The notes under the pieces are model-generated. The model did no database searches. It was not told where the DNA came from and saw only the letters and a list, made by a program, of their open reading frames with translations. Positions 37,611 to 46,562 of a DNA stretch of 49,852 nucleotides are shown here, in pieces (position 1 is the first letter of the stretch; each line of letters begins with the position of its first letter). The position numbers were made by a program, and so were the translations under genes. Source of the DNA: an uncultured Prevotellaceae bacterium (GTDB taxonomy: Bacteria > Bacteroidota > Bacteroidia > Bacteroidales > Bacteroidaceae); contig CACWNV010000033.1 of the NCBI GenBank assembly GCA_902762325.1, positions 1-49,852 on the forward strand, read 5' to 3'.

Positions 37611-39792
37611 TAAACAGCAGCTCTCTGTATTTGGGAAGTGTCCAGCACTCGTCACTGACGATCAGTTCCAGCTTGTCAATCTGTTCACGGATTTCCTCCA
37701 TCTTAGGAGCCACCGTGTCATGATAGGCGATGGCTTTCTCATGCTCACTTTCTATCCTGTTGGCAATCTTACGTGCAGAGACGAGTTCTTCTACTCCTGT
37801 CTCAATGGCTTGGGTACGCTCAGCGATTTCCCTGATGATTTTTTTGTTACGGGCAGTCAGACTGGCAGCTTCACTGTTTGGGAAAATCATATACATGTTC
37901 TGAACATTCTTTGCAAGCTGACTCTGATAGTGAGTAGCCACAGGAACGATATGATTCATGGTGATATCGCCCAGCACACGAGCTTCAATCTGTATCTTTT
38001 TAGTATAAGTCTCCCATTTAACTTCATTACGGGCTTTCAGCTCATTGCGCTTCATCACTCCCATCGTTTCAAACATTCTTACACTGTCCTCATCGAGGTA
38101 GCGTTCGAAGATGACGGGACATGATGTCTCAACATCAAGTCCGCGGCGAGTCGCTTCTTCCACCCATTCTTCTGAATATCCATTGCCATCGAAGTGGATG
38201 GGCTTGCATGTCTTGATGTCTTCACGGATGACCTCGATGATGGCAGCCTCTTTGTTCTCTCCATTGGCGATGCGCTCATCAACACGTACTTTGAAGTTGG
38301 TCAGTGCTTCTGCCACGGCGGTGTTCAGTACAATCATTGCTGCGGCACAGTTGGCTTCAGAACCAACGGCACGGAATTCAAAGCGGTTACCGGTAAAGGC
38401 AAAAGGACTGGTGCGGTTACGGTCGGTGTTGTCTATGAGCAGTTCAGGAATCTCAGGGATATCCATGACCATCCCCTGCTTACCTGCCATTTTGAACAAG
38501 TCTTCCTTGTCGGCTTTCTCGATGTGTTCCAGCAAGTCGCTGAGCTGCTTTCCAAGGAATGAGCTGATGATGGCTGGAGGAGCCTCATTTGCACCAAGAC
38601 GATGGGCGTTAGTTGCACTCATGATAGATGCTTTCATTAGTCCGTTATGACGATAGACACCCATCAGCGTTTCTACTATGAAGGTTACGAAGCGCAGATT
38701 ATCTTCAGGAGTCTTACCCGGTCCGTGTAACAGAATGCCTGTGTCGGTCGACAGACTCCAGTTGTTATGCTTACCCGATCCGTTAATGCCTGCGAAAGGC
38801 TTCTCATGGAGCAATGCGCGGAATCCGTGTTTGCGGGCGACCTTCTTCATGAGCGACATCAACAGCATATTATGGTCAACGGCAAGGTTGGTCTCTTCGT
38901 ATATAGGAGCCAGCTCAAACTGGTTGGGAGCTACCTCGTTATGACGTGTCTTTACTGGAATACCAAGTTCAAGAGCTTGTATTTCAAGGTCTTTCATGAA
39001 TGCCTGCACACGCTCGGGAATGGTTCCGAAATAGTGGTCATCCATTTGCTGGTTCTTTGCAGAGTCATGTCCCATCAGTGTACGGCCTGTCAGCATAAGG
39101 TCGGGGCGTGCTGAATACAGACTTTCGTCCACAAGAAAGTATTCCTGCTCCCACCCCAGATTACTTGTTACCTTTTTCACGTTGGGATAGAAGTAATGGC
39201 ATACGTTTGTGGCTGCAACATTCACTGCGTGTAGTGAACGAAGAAGCGGAGCTTTGTAGTCAAGGGCCTCACCAGTGTAGGAAATAAAGATGGTGGGGAT
39301 ACAGAGCGTGTCGTCGATGATGAAGACAGGCGATGTCGGATCCCATGCCGAATAGCCTCGTGCTTCGAAAGTGTTACGGATACCGCCTGAAGGGAACGAA
39401 CTGGCATCAGGCTCCTGTTGTACGAGTAGTTTGCCGCTGAACTCTTCAATCATCCCGCCTTTACCGTCGTGTTCTATGAAAGCATCGTGCTTTTCGGCGG
39501 TTCCTTCAGTAAGTGGCTGAAACCAGTGAGTGTAATGGGTCACGCCGTTCTCGTCAGCCCATTTCCTCATACCCATGGCTACGGCGTCGGCTATAGACCG
39601 GTCGAGACGTGTACCGTTGTCGATAACATCAATCAGTTTGTTGTACACATCCTTTGACAGGTATTTGTACATCTTCTGGCGATTGAAAACATTCTTCCCG
39701 AAATACTCAGAAGGCCGCTCCTGTGGGGTGGGTACTTCACATGGCTTTTTCTTAAACGCTTCTGCTACAACCTCAAATCTTAAATTTGCCAT
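37603..39792 (-). CDS. glnN: Glutamine synthetase type III
   Basis: A 729-residue type III glutamine synthetase (GlnN), forming glutamine from glutamate, ammonia and ATP. The size (about 730 residues, much longer than GlnA) and motifs fit: THWFQPLTEGTAEKHDAF, SGGIRNTFEARGYSAWDPTSP at about 135-155, VKTRHNEVAPNQFELAPIYE, KPFAGINGSGKHNNWSLS and NRTSPFAFTGNRFEFRAVGS. It is the main ammonia-assimilating synthetase of many Bacteroidota. It has its own consensus promoter (39890-39921) with a leader of about 90 nt and follows the icd terminator. It overlaps the convergent patatin gene by 8 bp. Confidence 0.96.
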   Translation of the reverse strand: MANLRFEVVAEAFKKKPCEVPTPQERPSEYFGKNVFNRQKMYKYLSKDVYNKLIDVIDNGTRLDRSIADAVAMGMRKWADENGVTHYTHWFQPLTEGTAEKHDAFIEHDGKGGMIEEFSGKLLVQQEPDASSFPSGGIRNTFEARGYSAWDPTSPVFIIDDTLCIPTIFISYTGEALDYKAPLLRSLHAVNVAATNVCHYFYPNVKKVTSNLGWEQEYFLVDESLYSARPDLMLTGRTLMGHDSAKNQQMDDHYFGTIPERVQAFMKDLEIQALELGIPVKTRHNEVAPNQFELAPIYEETNLAVDHNMLLMSLMKKVARKHGFRALLHEKPFAGINGSGKHNNWSLSTDTGILLHGPGKTPEDNLRFVTFIVETLMGVYRHNGLMKASIMSATNAHRLGANEAPPAIISSFLGKQLSDLLEHIEKADKEDLFKMAGKQGMVMDIPEIPELLIDNTDRNRTSPFAFTGNRFEFRAVGSEANCAAAMIVLNTAVAEALTNFKVRVDERIANGENKEAAIIEVIREDIKTCKPIHFDGNGYSEEWVEEATRRGLDVETSCPVIFERYLDEDSVRMFETMGVMKRNELKARNEVKWETYTKKIQIEARVLGDITMNHIVPVATHYQSQLAKNVQNMYMIFPNSEAASLTARNKKIIREIAERTQAIETGVEELVSARKIANRIESEHEKAIAYHDTVAPKMEEIREQIDKLELIVSDECWTLPKYRELLFIR

Positions 39793-39889
39793 ATATTTTA
39801 GCTTAATACCTATTATCGTTATTTGTGGAAAAATCTGTTGAAAGGGCTCTCCCTTATTCCTGAAAATATCATTTTACGATTTTCCGCCG

Positions 39890-39921
39890 CAAAGATACAA
39901 ACAAATTGTCATTCTCACAAA
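39890..39921 (-). promoter_or_regulatory. Full promoter of glnN (TTTG-N20-TATCTTTG)
   Basis: On the minus strand TTTG (39921-39918) and TATCTTTG (39897-39890) are 20 bp apart, an excellent consensus match. No riboswitch-like fold was recognised in the leader. Confidence 0.7.
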
Positions 39922-39944
39922 TATCTGCATGATGGTTTTGAAAG

Positions 39945-39987
39945 AAAAGAGGGCAAGAGAATACTTGAATGGTGTATTCCCTTGCCC
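39945..39987 (-). terminator. Intrinsic terminator between icd and glnN
   Basis: Arms GGGCAAGAGAATAC (39951-39964) and GTATTCCCTTGCCC (39974-39987) pair with one mismatch around a 9-nt loop. On the minus strand TCTTTTCTTT follows; on the plus strand TTTTT follows, so it may work both ways. It lies 30 bp past the icd stop. Confidence 0.8.
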
Positions 39988-40017
39988 TTTTTGTATCAGT
40001 TTATAATAAGATTCCTT

Positions 40018-41232
40018 CTAACAAGAAGCCAGACGACGCTCAAGACGTTCACGGATAGCACCGATGAATCCTGCTGAGTTGACGGTCTGAGGAGTAACAC
40101 CTTCCATCAGTCCTGCCAGGTCTTTTGTTACGATACCCTCGCCCAGTGTGTCGAAGCAGGCACCTTCCAATTGGTCGGCAAACTGCTGCAAGGCGTCGAT
40201 ACCGTCTTTCTCACCGCGCTTGCGTAATGCACCTGTCCAGGCAAAGATGGTTGCCATCGGATTCGTACTGGTCTCTTCACCTGCCAGATACTTGTAATAG
40301 TGACGGGTAACTGTACCGTGGGCAGCCTCGTATTCATAATTGCCGTCGGGACTGACAAGCACACTGGTCATCATGGCCAGCGAACCGAAAGCGGTGGAAA
40401 CCATATCGCTCATGACATCACCATCGTAGTTCTTGCATGCCCAGATGAATCCTCCCTTAGAGCGGATTACGCGGGCAACGGCATCGTCGATGAGGGTGTA
40501 GAAATATGTGATGCCCAGCCGCTCGAAGTCTTCCTTGTATTCCTGGAACACTTCTTCGAAGATGGCTTTGAACTGGCCGTCGTATTTCTTGGAAATGGTA
40601 TCTTTGGTAGAGAACCATACATCCTGACGGGTATCAATGGCATATTTGAAACAAGAATGGGCAAACGAACGGATGCTCTTGTCGGTATTGTGCATACCCT
40701 GTAGCACACCCTCGCCCTTGAATTCGTGGATGACTACTTCCTCATGCTGTCCGTCCACGCCGTCAAATACCAGCTTGGCAGTACCTGCACCACCTACGCG
40801 TATCTCCACGCTTTTGTACACATCGCCATAGGCATGACGTGCAATGGTGATAGGCTTCTCCCAGTTCTTCACTGCCGGGTGAATAGAAGAAATGGTGATG
40901 GGAGCACGGAAGACGGTACCGTCGAGGATAGAACGGATGGTACCATTCGGACTCTTCCACATTTCATGCAGTTTGTACTCGCTCATGCGTTGTACGTTTG
41001 GTGTGATAGTGGCACATTTGACAGCCACTCCAAGTTTCTTTGTTGCTTCGGCTGCTTCAACGGTGATTTTGTCGCCAGTCTCGTCACGTTTTACCAGACC
41101 GAGGTCATAATACTCTGTTTTCAAATCGACAAAAGGCAGGATGAGCTCGTCTTTGATCATTTTCCATAAGATGCGGGTCATCTCGTCGCCGTCCATTTCC
41201 ACCAATGGGGTGGTCATTTTGATTTTTTCCAT
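40018..41232 (-). CDS. icd: NADP-dependent isocitrate dehydrogenase
   Basis: A 404-residue isocitrate dehydrogenase of the eukaryote-like (type II) homodimeric class, converting isocitrate to 2-oxoglutarate. Family motifs: VEMDGDEMTRILWKMIKD at the start, KCATITPNVQRM, SPNGTIRSILDGTVFR (substrate Ser/Asn region), KNYDGDVMSDMVSTAFGSLAMM (metal-binding Asp residues) and EAAHGTVTRHYYKY (NADP site). The gene lies 62 bp behind citCG with no visible promoter or terminator between, so it may be the last gene of the citrate lyase transcript. An alternative ATG lies five codons inside. Confidence 0.96.
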   Translation of the reverse strand: MEKIKMTTPLVEMDGDEMTRILWKMIKDELILPFVDLKTEYYDLGLVKRDETGDKITVEAAEATKKLGVAVKCATITPNVQRMSEYKLHEMWKSPNGTIRSILDGTVFRAPITISSIHPAVKNWEKPITIARHAYGDVYKSVEIRVGGAGTAKLVFDGVDGQHEEVVIHEFKGEGVLQGMHNTDKSIRSFAHSCFKYAIDTRQDVWFSTKDTISKKYDGQFKAIFEEVFQEYKEDFERLGITYFYTLIDDAVARVIRSKGGFIWACKNYDGDVMSDMVSTAFGSLAMMTSVLVSPDGNYEYEAAHGTVTRHYYKYLAGEETSTNPMATIFAWTGALRKRGEKDGIDALQQFADQLEGACFDTLGEGIVTKDLAGLMEGVTPQTVNSAGFIGAIRERLERRLASC

Positions 41233-41294
41233 AATTGATAGTCGGTTATAATGATATTTTTAATAGGATTAACGCAGTTTTATGCTATTTTATT

Positions 41295-43085
41295 TTAATT
41301 GGTTGTTAATTGAGGAGAATCAGATATATCTGAAGCATCAGACAGGGATTTGATGAAGAGAGTAAGTGCCAGCATGTCGGCGCTGCCTCCCGGTGAAACA
41401 TTTTCGCGGATGTATCGTTGGTTCAACTGCTTGAGTGCATAGACTGAAAAGTTGTCAAGCACCCGGCAGGCATCTCTTTTCACTTGTTCAGCCATCGCGG
41501 CTCCTCGCCGATGATAGATATTTGTGTCGTCAAGCATGGACATAATATAAAGAAGGGTCTTATGAAGGCAATAAGCGTCTTGTGCATGACTGCGTAGGAA
41601 AGGCAGCCAGTGTGAAAAGAGCTGTGGCCATGCCTCTTGGGCGCATGCCAATGCTCCTTTGACAGGATATTCCTTGATGACGGCAGCACCGTGTGTGTCG
41701 GTTGCCTCTGGAAATAGTTTGGCCATCGCCATCACTGTCTTGCGAAACGATGACATACAGATTTTCCTTTCGGTTTTCATCACCGATGCAGCAGCTGTGA
41801 CAGCGAGTCCGAGGGCAAAGATGGCACCTCTATGGGTGTTAATGCCCCCCGTGTCGTTCAGCATAGCTTCTTCTGCGGCGATTCCGATGTGCTGGACAGA
41901 TGAAAGGAATGCTGATTGTTCCTGCTGGGTCATGTCGTCATTCCATTCTCTTGTCTCTGCCAGCTGCACGAAGAACGGGCGCAAGATCTGAATGCTACGC
42001 TTCATCATCGGATAGTCCATGTCGTGGTGGGCACCGTTGTCTTGTCTGTCCACAAGTCCGGGCTTGGGAGTTGTATCCAGTTCCTGCTGCAAGGCTTGTG
42101 TTGCAAGGTAGGCAAGGAGATAGGGGTGTGAAGAGGGTGGGGTGAGAGAAGTGGCTTGGCAGAAGTGTCCGCTATCCAGTTCTTTTCTGACTACAGAGGC
42201 AGAGATGCTCTGGTATCTTGGAATCTCTACGGTCTTATAGCCATGTTGAGGCAGCACTTGTTCCATCAGCAGATTGTAGCGGGCTGTCAGTTCATCCGTC
42301 GGCTCACTACCCACAAACCGGATTGTTACGCCCAGATGAGGAGCAATGAAGTGGACGAACAAATCAAGGTCAAGCAGAATCTGCGTGTCCGTAGCATCTG
42401 TAATCTCTTTCAGGAAATAGGTGGGGAAGGTGACTCCTGACACAGCATAGTTGCTTCCTTCACAGACCGTTACATTCATCAGGTCTTCTGTTCCCTGTTC
42501 AATCATTGCCTTGCGTTCTGCATATTTGAAGACTGAGCGTTCTTCTTTGACAACGATTACATAGAGTCTGTCAACCTGCTTTGCTGCTTCTTTGATGAGG
42601 TACTGGTGTCCCAGTGTGAACGGGTTGGCATTCATCACGATAACCCCATTGTTGCCCAGTCTTCTTAGATTGGAAAGGTAGCGGCAGTAATCCCTTAGTC
42701 CCTGCCCGTTTTCCATCAGGATTGCCTTGGGAGCCTGTGCAATGAGTCGGAACCCCATAGATTCGAAGATTTCGCGGTTAGCCGGTTTGGTGAACACCTT
42801 CACCGACTGGTGTCCTTGTGCATTTGCTTCGCTTATGAGGTGTGAGACCAGACGATTGCTGAAACCCTCTTCCCTGACATGGTCGCTGACGGCTATGCAT
42901 TTGATGGTATCGCCTTGCAGACCTCCTCCTGCCAGAATCTCTTCATCGCCTTTCCGAAATACAGCTGCATAATAGTCCAGTGCCTCCTCCATCCGAAGGG
43001 CATTGGATTTCAGAAAGTCTTCCACTTGCTGATGGCATACTTTCACTGAAAGGGGGACAGGCCGTATTTCGTATTCGCTATACAT
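41295..43085 (-). CDS. citCG: Fused citrate lyase ligase - triphosphoribosyl-dephospho-CoA synthase (CitC-CitG)
   Basis: A 596-residue fusion of two citrate lyase maturation enzymes. Residues about 1-330 are CitC, with an N-terminal acetyltransferase-like part and a nucleotidyltransferase core (VIVMNANPFTLGHQYLIKEAA, YQSISASVVRKELDSG), which acetylates the acyl carrier protein. Residues about 335-590 are CitG, which makes the prosthetic-group precursor (TPKPGLVDRQDNGAHHDMDY, GGINTHRGAIFALGL, DATDTHGA-like EATDTHGAAV). In Klebsiella-type clusters these are separate genes; CitX-CitG fusions are better known. It follows citX by 21 bp on the same strand. Confidence 0.92.
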   Translation of the reverse strand: MYSEYEIRPVPLSVKVCHQQVEDFLKSNALRMEEALDYYAAVFRKGDEEILAGGGLQGDTIKCIAVSDHVREEGFSNRLVSHLISEANAQGHQSVKVFTKPANREIFESMGFRLIAQAPKAILMENGQGLRDYCRYLSNLRRLGNNGVIVMNANPFTLGHQYLIKEAAKQVDRLYVIVVKEERSVFKYAERKAMIEQGTEDLMNVTVCEGSNYAVSGVTFPTYFLKEITDATDTQILLDLDLFVHFIAPHLGVTIRFVGSEPTDELTARYNLLMEQVLPQHGYKTVEIPRYQSISASVVRKELDSGHFCQATSLTPPSSHPYLLAYLATQALQQELDTTPKPGLVDRQDNGAHHDMDYPMMKRSIQILRPFFVQLAETREWNDDMTQQEQSAFLSSVQHIGIAAEEAMLNDTGGINTHRGAIFALGLAVTAAASVMKTERKICMSSFRKTVMAMAKLFPEATDTHGAAVIKEYPVKGALACAQEAWPQLFSHWLPFLRSHAQDAYCLHKTLLYIMSMLDDTNIYHRRGAAMAEQVKRDACRVLDNFSVYALKQLNQRYIRENVSPGGSADMLALTLFIKSLSDASDISDSPQLTTN

Positions 43086-43106
43086 TATCTTTCTCTTCTC
43101 ACCTTA

Positions 43107-43607
43107 TTATTTCTCCCTCATAAACTCTGTCACCATCTCATCGATACGCTGTTGCAGTTCTTCACGGCTATGTGTGTGATTTCGCATGCAGAAGCGTGCT
43201 TCCTGTTGGCAGAGCAGACATTGGCGAGGAGGACGGTTGATGGCTGAGCGGGGAAGAGGAATGCCCTCTGGAGTGATGACGTCAAGGTCAAACAACCTTC
43301 CAAGAGGATGTTCCTCTTCGATGTCACAGACCCTCCTTTTGGCCTCTAACTGAGGAGTTGGCGTGAGCAGATAGGCTTCATAGCCAGTCTCCAGGTCACG
43401 TTCTTCTATCTCGTCAGAAAAGGCTTTCCTTAATGCTTCCACGGCAGCATGGGCAACCGCCAATGATTGATGATTACGCTTTACGTCACCGGGCATGATG
43501 ACTGTGAGACACACTAATGTCAAACCGGGATGACTACTAAGAAGTTCCATCTGATGGTTCCATCGGTCTTCCCGGCTTGACAGAAGTTGTTCAAGTGTGA
43601 TAGCCAT
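43107..43607 (-). CDS. citX: Holo-citrate lyase ACP synthase (CitX)
   Basis: A 166-residue CitX, which attaches the phosphoribosyl-dephospho-CoA group to the serine of CitD. The family signature HPLGRLFDLDVITPEG is clear, followed by a Cys-rich RQCLLCQQEARFCMRN segment also seen in CitX proteins. Starts 3 bp after the citF stop region, so it is tightly coupled in the operon. Confidence 0.93.
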   Translation of the reverse strand: MAITLEQLLSSREDRWNHQMELLSSHPGLTLVCLTVIMPGDVKRNHQSLAVAHAAVEALRKAFSDEIEERDLETGYEAYLLTPTPQLEAKRRVCDIEEEHPLGRLFDLDVITPEGIPLPRSAINRPPRQCLLCQQEARFCMRNHTHSREELQQRIDEMVTEFMREK

Positions 43608-43610
43608 CTG

Positions 43611-45149
43611 CTATTCCTTGATATTCATAATGACATCCTGAACAGAACCATTGCGGTTCATGACGATACCTACCACCTTATCACCGAAAGGTAGCGGGGC
43701 TGGTTCTCCGATGATGCCGATGGCACGTTCTTTCAGGTCATGGATGTCAACGATGTTGAGACCGGCTTTCTGGAGTCGTTCTGCTATCTCCGGCCGGCGT
43801 GGGTTGACGGCAATGCCATATTCTGTGACTACCACATCGACGGTAGAGCCGGGAGTGATGAGCGTCGTCACTTCATCGACGATGCAGGGGATACGTCCAC
43901 GCAACAGCGGACATACGATGATGGAAAGCGAAGAGTCGGCGGCGGTGTCGGGATGACCTCCGATAGCTCCTCGGATGATACCGTCACTACCCACCAGCAC
44001 GTTCACGTTGAAGTTGACATCCACCTCCAATGCGGACAGGATGACCATGTCAAGGAAGTGAGTGGCAGAGCCTGGTTCGTCGGCACTGGCATATTCAATG
44101 CTTGAAACCTCCTTGTGCATACGGTCGTTCTTGAGTGATTCAGCAGCCACCTTGTCGAAAGACTGCACGTCCATCAGTCGTTCAATGAGTCCCTCTTCGT
44201 GCATCTTCACCATGTGAGCGGTGATGCCGCCCAAAGCGAAGCTTGCCTTGATGCCTTGGTCTATCATGCTTTGACGGATGAACTTGACAGCTGCCAGTGA
44301 AGCACCTCCCGACCCTGTCTGGATAGAGAAGCCGTCTTTGAAGTAACCGCTGTTGATGATGACCTTTGCAGCCTGTTGTGCCAGCAGAATGTCGCGTGGG
44401 TTCTTCGTGTCACGGATTGCTCCGGAGGAAATCTTTGAAGAGTCTCCGACAGAATCGACGACGACCACATAGTCGACATCAAGCTCGGAGATGCCCGACG
44501 GACGGTTGGGGTAGGGTACCAGGTCATCGGTCAGAATCACCACCTTGTCGGCATACTGAGCATCAGGCAGGGCATATCCGATTGATCCGCAGATGCTCTT
44601 GGCATTCGGCGAACGCGAATATCCGCAGGCATTTCCCATCGGGTCGCTCGACGAGGCACCGAGGAATGCCACATCGATGTGCAGCTCGCCATTGGCGATG
44701 GCACTGCCTCGTGAGCCGTGAGAGCGGAAGACGACAGGCTCTTTCATCAAGCCGCGCGAAATCTCAGCTGCCAGTTTGCCGCGCAGTCCAGAGGTGGAGA
44801 TGCGTGTGATGACACCGTTACGAATATGCTCTATCAGCGGTTCGTGTACATCGATGAGGCTTGACGAAGCCAGATGAAGATCCTTGTATCCCATCTCAGT
44901 CAGCTTGTCGACCACCATGTTCACCACCTTGTCACCAGCACGGAAGTGATGATGGAATGAAATGGTCATGCCGTTTTGCAGACCGCTGCGGCGGATGGCT
45001 TCTTCCAGGTCAACGACTTTGTGCGAGTTGGTAAGTCCGTTCGTGCGTGGTGCGACATTCTTCGAGCGCGGATCCTCCACATAAACGGGTTTGTTGAGCT
45101 GCTGTGCAGCCTGTTCTATGAGTTGTTTTCTTTCAACGATGCTGTTCAT
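43611..45149 (-). CDS. citF: Citrate lyase alpha subunit (citrate CoA-transferase)
   Basis: A 512-residue CitF, which transfers the acyl carrier thioester to citrate to give citryl-ACP. Motifs: VVDLEEAIRRSGLQNGMTISFHHHFRAGD, SHGSRGSAIANGELHIDVAFLGAS at about 140-165, GGITAHMVKMHEEGL and VTEYGIAVNPRRPEIAERL. Length is normal. Its ATG overlaps the citE stop as ATGA, so translation is coupled. Confidence 0.96.
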   Translation of the reverse strand: MNSIVERKQLIEQAAQQLNKPVYVEDPRSKNVAPRTNGLTNSHKVVDLEEAIRRSGLQNGMTISFHHHFRAGDKVVNMVVDKLTEMGYKDLHLASSSLIDVHEPLIEHIRNGVITRISTSGLRGKLAAEISRGLMKEPVVFRSHGSRGSAIANGELHIDVAFLGASSSDPMGNACGYSRSPNAKSICGSIGYALPDAQYADKVVILTDDLVPYPNRPSGISELDVDYVVVVDSVGDSSKISSGAIRDTKNPRDILLAQQAAKVIINSGYFKDGFSIQTGSGGASLAAVKFIRQSMIDQGIKASFALGGITAHMVKMHEEGLIERLMDVQSFDKVAAESLKNDRMHKEVSSIEYASADEPGSATHFLDMVILSALEVDVNFNVNVLVGSDGIIRGAIGGHPDTAADSSLSIIVCPLLRGRIPCIVDEVTTLITPGSTVDVVVTEYGIAVNPRRPEIAERLQKAGLNIVDIHDLKERAIGIIGEPAPLPFGDKVVGIVMNRNGSVQDVIMNIKE

Positions 45150-46036
45150 ACAATGTCCTCCTCTTTTAATATTCCCGATGCGATGGCAAGGTCGATGGTG
45201 CGCTGTGCACGCAAGACGACCGGGCGGTCGACCATCTTTCCGTTGACGGCAATGACACCCGAACCGCGTCTCTCTGCCTCTTTGATGGCAGCAATGATGG
45301 TCTGGGCCTTCTCAATCTCTTTCGGTTTCGGGGCAAAGACCTCGTTGACCACCTCAATCTGTCGTGGATTGATGATGCTCTTACCGTCGAAGCCAAGCGT
45401 CTTGATGAGTTCCACCTCCTTGCGGAAAGTCTCCATGTCGTTGAGGTTCGAGTAGACGGTGTCCAGTGCATCGATGCCGGCAGCACGTGCGGCAACGACG
45501 ATGGTCTCACGCGCAAGCAGCAGTTCGGCACCGCCTGGCGTGCGTTGTGTCTTCAGGTTGGCGCAATAGTCTTCAGCGCCCAGTGCAATACCCATCATCC
45601 TTTTCGAGGCGATGGCGATGTCATAGGCATTCACGATACCCAGGGCACTCTCGATGGCAGCCATGATCTTCGTGCGGCCCAGGCATCCAATCTCCTGTTC
45701 CACCTTTTCAATCTCTGCCTCCACCTCGCGCACCTCATCGGCAGTCTCGGTCTTCGGCATACGGATGACATCCACGCCTGCTTTCACCACGGCTTCGATG
45801 TCCTTCTTTCCATAGGGAGTGTTGAGCGGATTGATGCGTACCACCATTTCCGTGTCACCGTAGTCGATGGTGCGCAAAGCATTGTATACTAACAGCCTGG
45901 CGGCATCTTTCTCTGTCATGGTCACCGAGTCCTCCAGATCGAGCATGATGGAGTCTGGCCCGTAGATGAATGCATCTTGCATCATGGCGGGATTGTTACC
46001 CGGCACAAACATCATAGTTCTTCTTAGTCGTTGCAT
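45146..46036 (-). CDS. citE: Citrate lyase beta subunit (citryl-ACP lyase)
   Basis: A 296-residue CitE, which splits citryl-ACP into oxaloacetate and acetyl-ACP. Recognisable motifs are RRTMMFVPGNNPAMMQDA, SIMLDLEDSVTMTEKDAAR, VVRINPLNTPYGKKD, RMPKTETADEV, ALGAEDYCANLKTQRT and FDGKSIINPRQIEVVNEVF. TIM-barrel length is normal. It lies 43 bp behind citD and overlaps citF by 4 bp. Confidence 0.96.
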   Translation of the reverse strand: MQRLRRTMMFVPGNNPAMMQDAFIYGPDSIMLDLEDSVTMTEKDAARLLVYNALRTIDYGDTEMVVRINPLNTPYGKKDIEAVVKAGVDVIRMPKTETADEVREVEAEIEKVEQEIGCLGRTKIMAAIESALGIVNAYDIAIASKRMMGIALGAEDYCANLKTQRTPGGAELLLARETIVVAARAAGIDALDTVYSNLNDMETFRKEVELIKTLGFDGKSIINPRQIEVVNEVFAPKPKEIEKAQTIIAAIKEAERRGSGVIAVNGKMVDRPVVLRAQRTIDLAIASGILKEEDIV

Positions 46037-46079
46037 CTGATTCTCTTTTTTAATGTCAAATACTTAAATGCTACTTACC

Positions 46080-46358
46080 TTATTTCCATACATCCTTTCC
46101 CGTGGCTCTGACGGCGGCTGCGGTCACGCGGGCACGGATGGTACAGTCGAGCGCACCTTTGTCGGTAGCTTTCACTTCAGCGTTCTCGATTCCCAGTTCT
46201 TGCAGCGTCTCAGTGATTACCTTTCTGATTTGCGTACCGAACTGATAGGCAACGGTACTGTCGAGACAGATGTCCAGACCCTGTCCTTCTGTCGGCGCAA
46301 TCTGGATGAAGATGTCCCCAGACTCTAACGTCCCCGCCGATGCATTTTTCAATTCCAT
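46080..46358 (-). CDS. citD: Citrate lyase gamma subunit (acyl carrier protein)
   Basis: A 92-residue CitD, the small carrier of the prosthetic group. The attachment serine is Ser13 in SAGTLESGD, and the family end VRATGKDVW? region (RVTAAAVRATGKDVWK) is present. First gene of the cit operon, about 85 bp behind a -7 box. Length is typical (about 95 residues). Confidence 0.94.
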   Translation of the reverse strand: MELKNASAGTLESGDIFIQIAPTEGQGLDICLDSTVAYQFGTQIRKVITETLQELGIENAEVKATDKGALDCTIRARVTAAAVRATGKDVWK

Positions 46359-46442
46359 AAGATTCTAATTGTTTATAAGTTCAAAGATGTTAGGTTATTA
46401 GTTGAATAAAAACCTATTATGTTTATATGGTATTCTCCTCTG

Positions 46443-46450
46443 CAAAGATA
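46443..46450 (-). promoter_or_regulatory. -7 promoter box of the citrate lyase operon (TATCTTTG)
   Basis: The minus strand reads TATCTTTG 85 bp upstream of the citD start; no -33 element at normal spacing is seen. No CitAB sensor pair or citrate transporter gene is present in the window. Confidence 0.5.
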
Positions 46451-46489
46451 CAAATAATTGTCATATACTCGTGATATTTCAACGATTAT

Positions 46490-46521
46490 TTTGTCAAATC
46501 AGAGAAGAAACCGTAACTTTG
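46490..46521 (+). promoter_or_regulatory. Full promoter of the RluA-type gene (TTTG-N20-TAACTTTG)
   Basis: TTTG at 46490-46493 and TAACTTTG at 46514-46521 are 20 bp apart. Divergent from the cit promoter. Confidence 0.7.
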
Positions 46522-46562
46522 CAGCGGTCAGTGGGGAGTAACCTCGTTAATTATCCTTGAAA

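Noticed and set aside
39793-39889. Riboswitch in the glnN leader
   Set aside because: The leader is short and AT-rich with no recognisable conserved fold.
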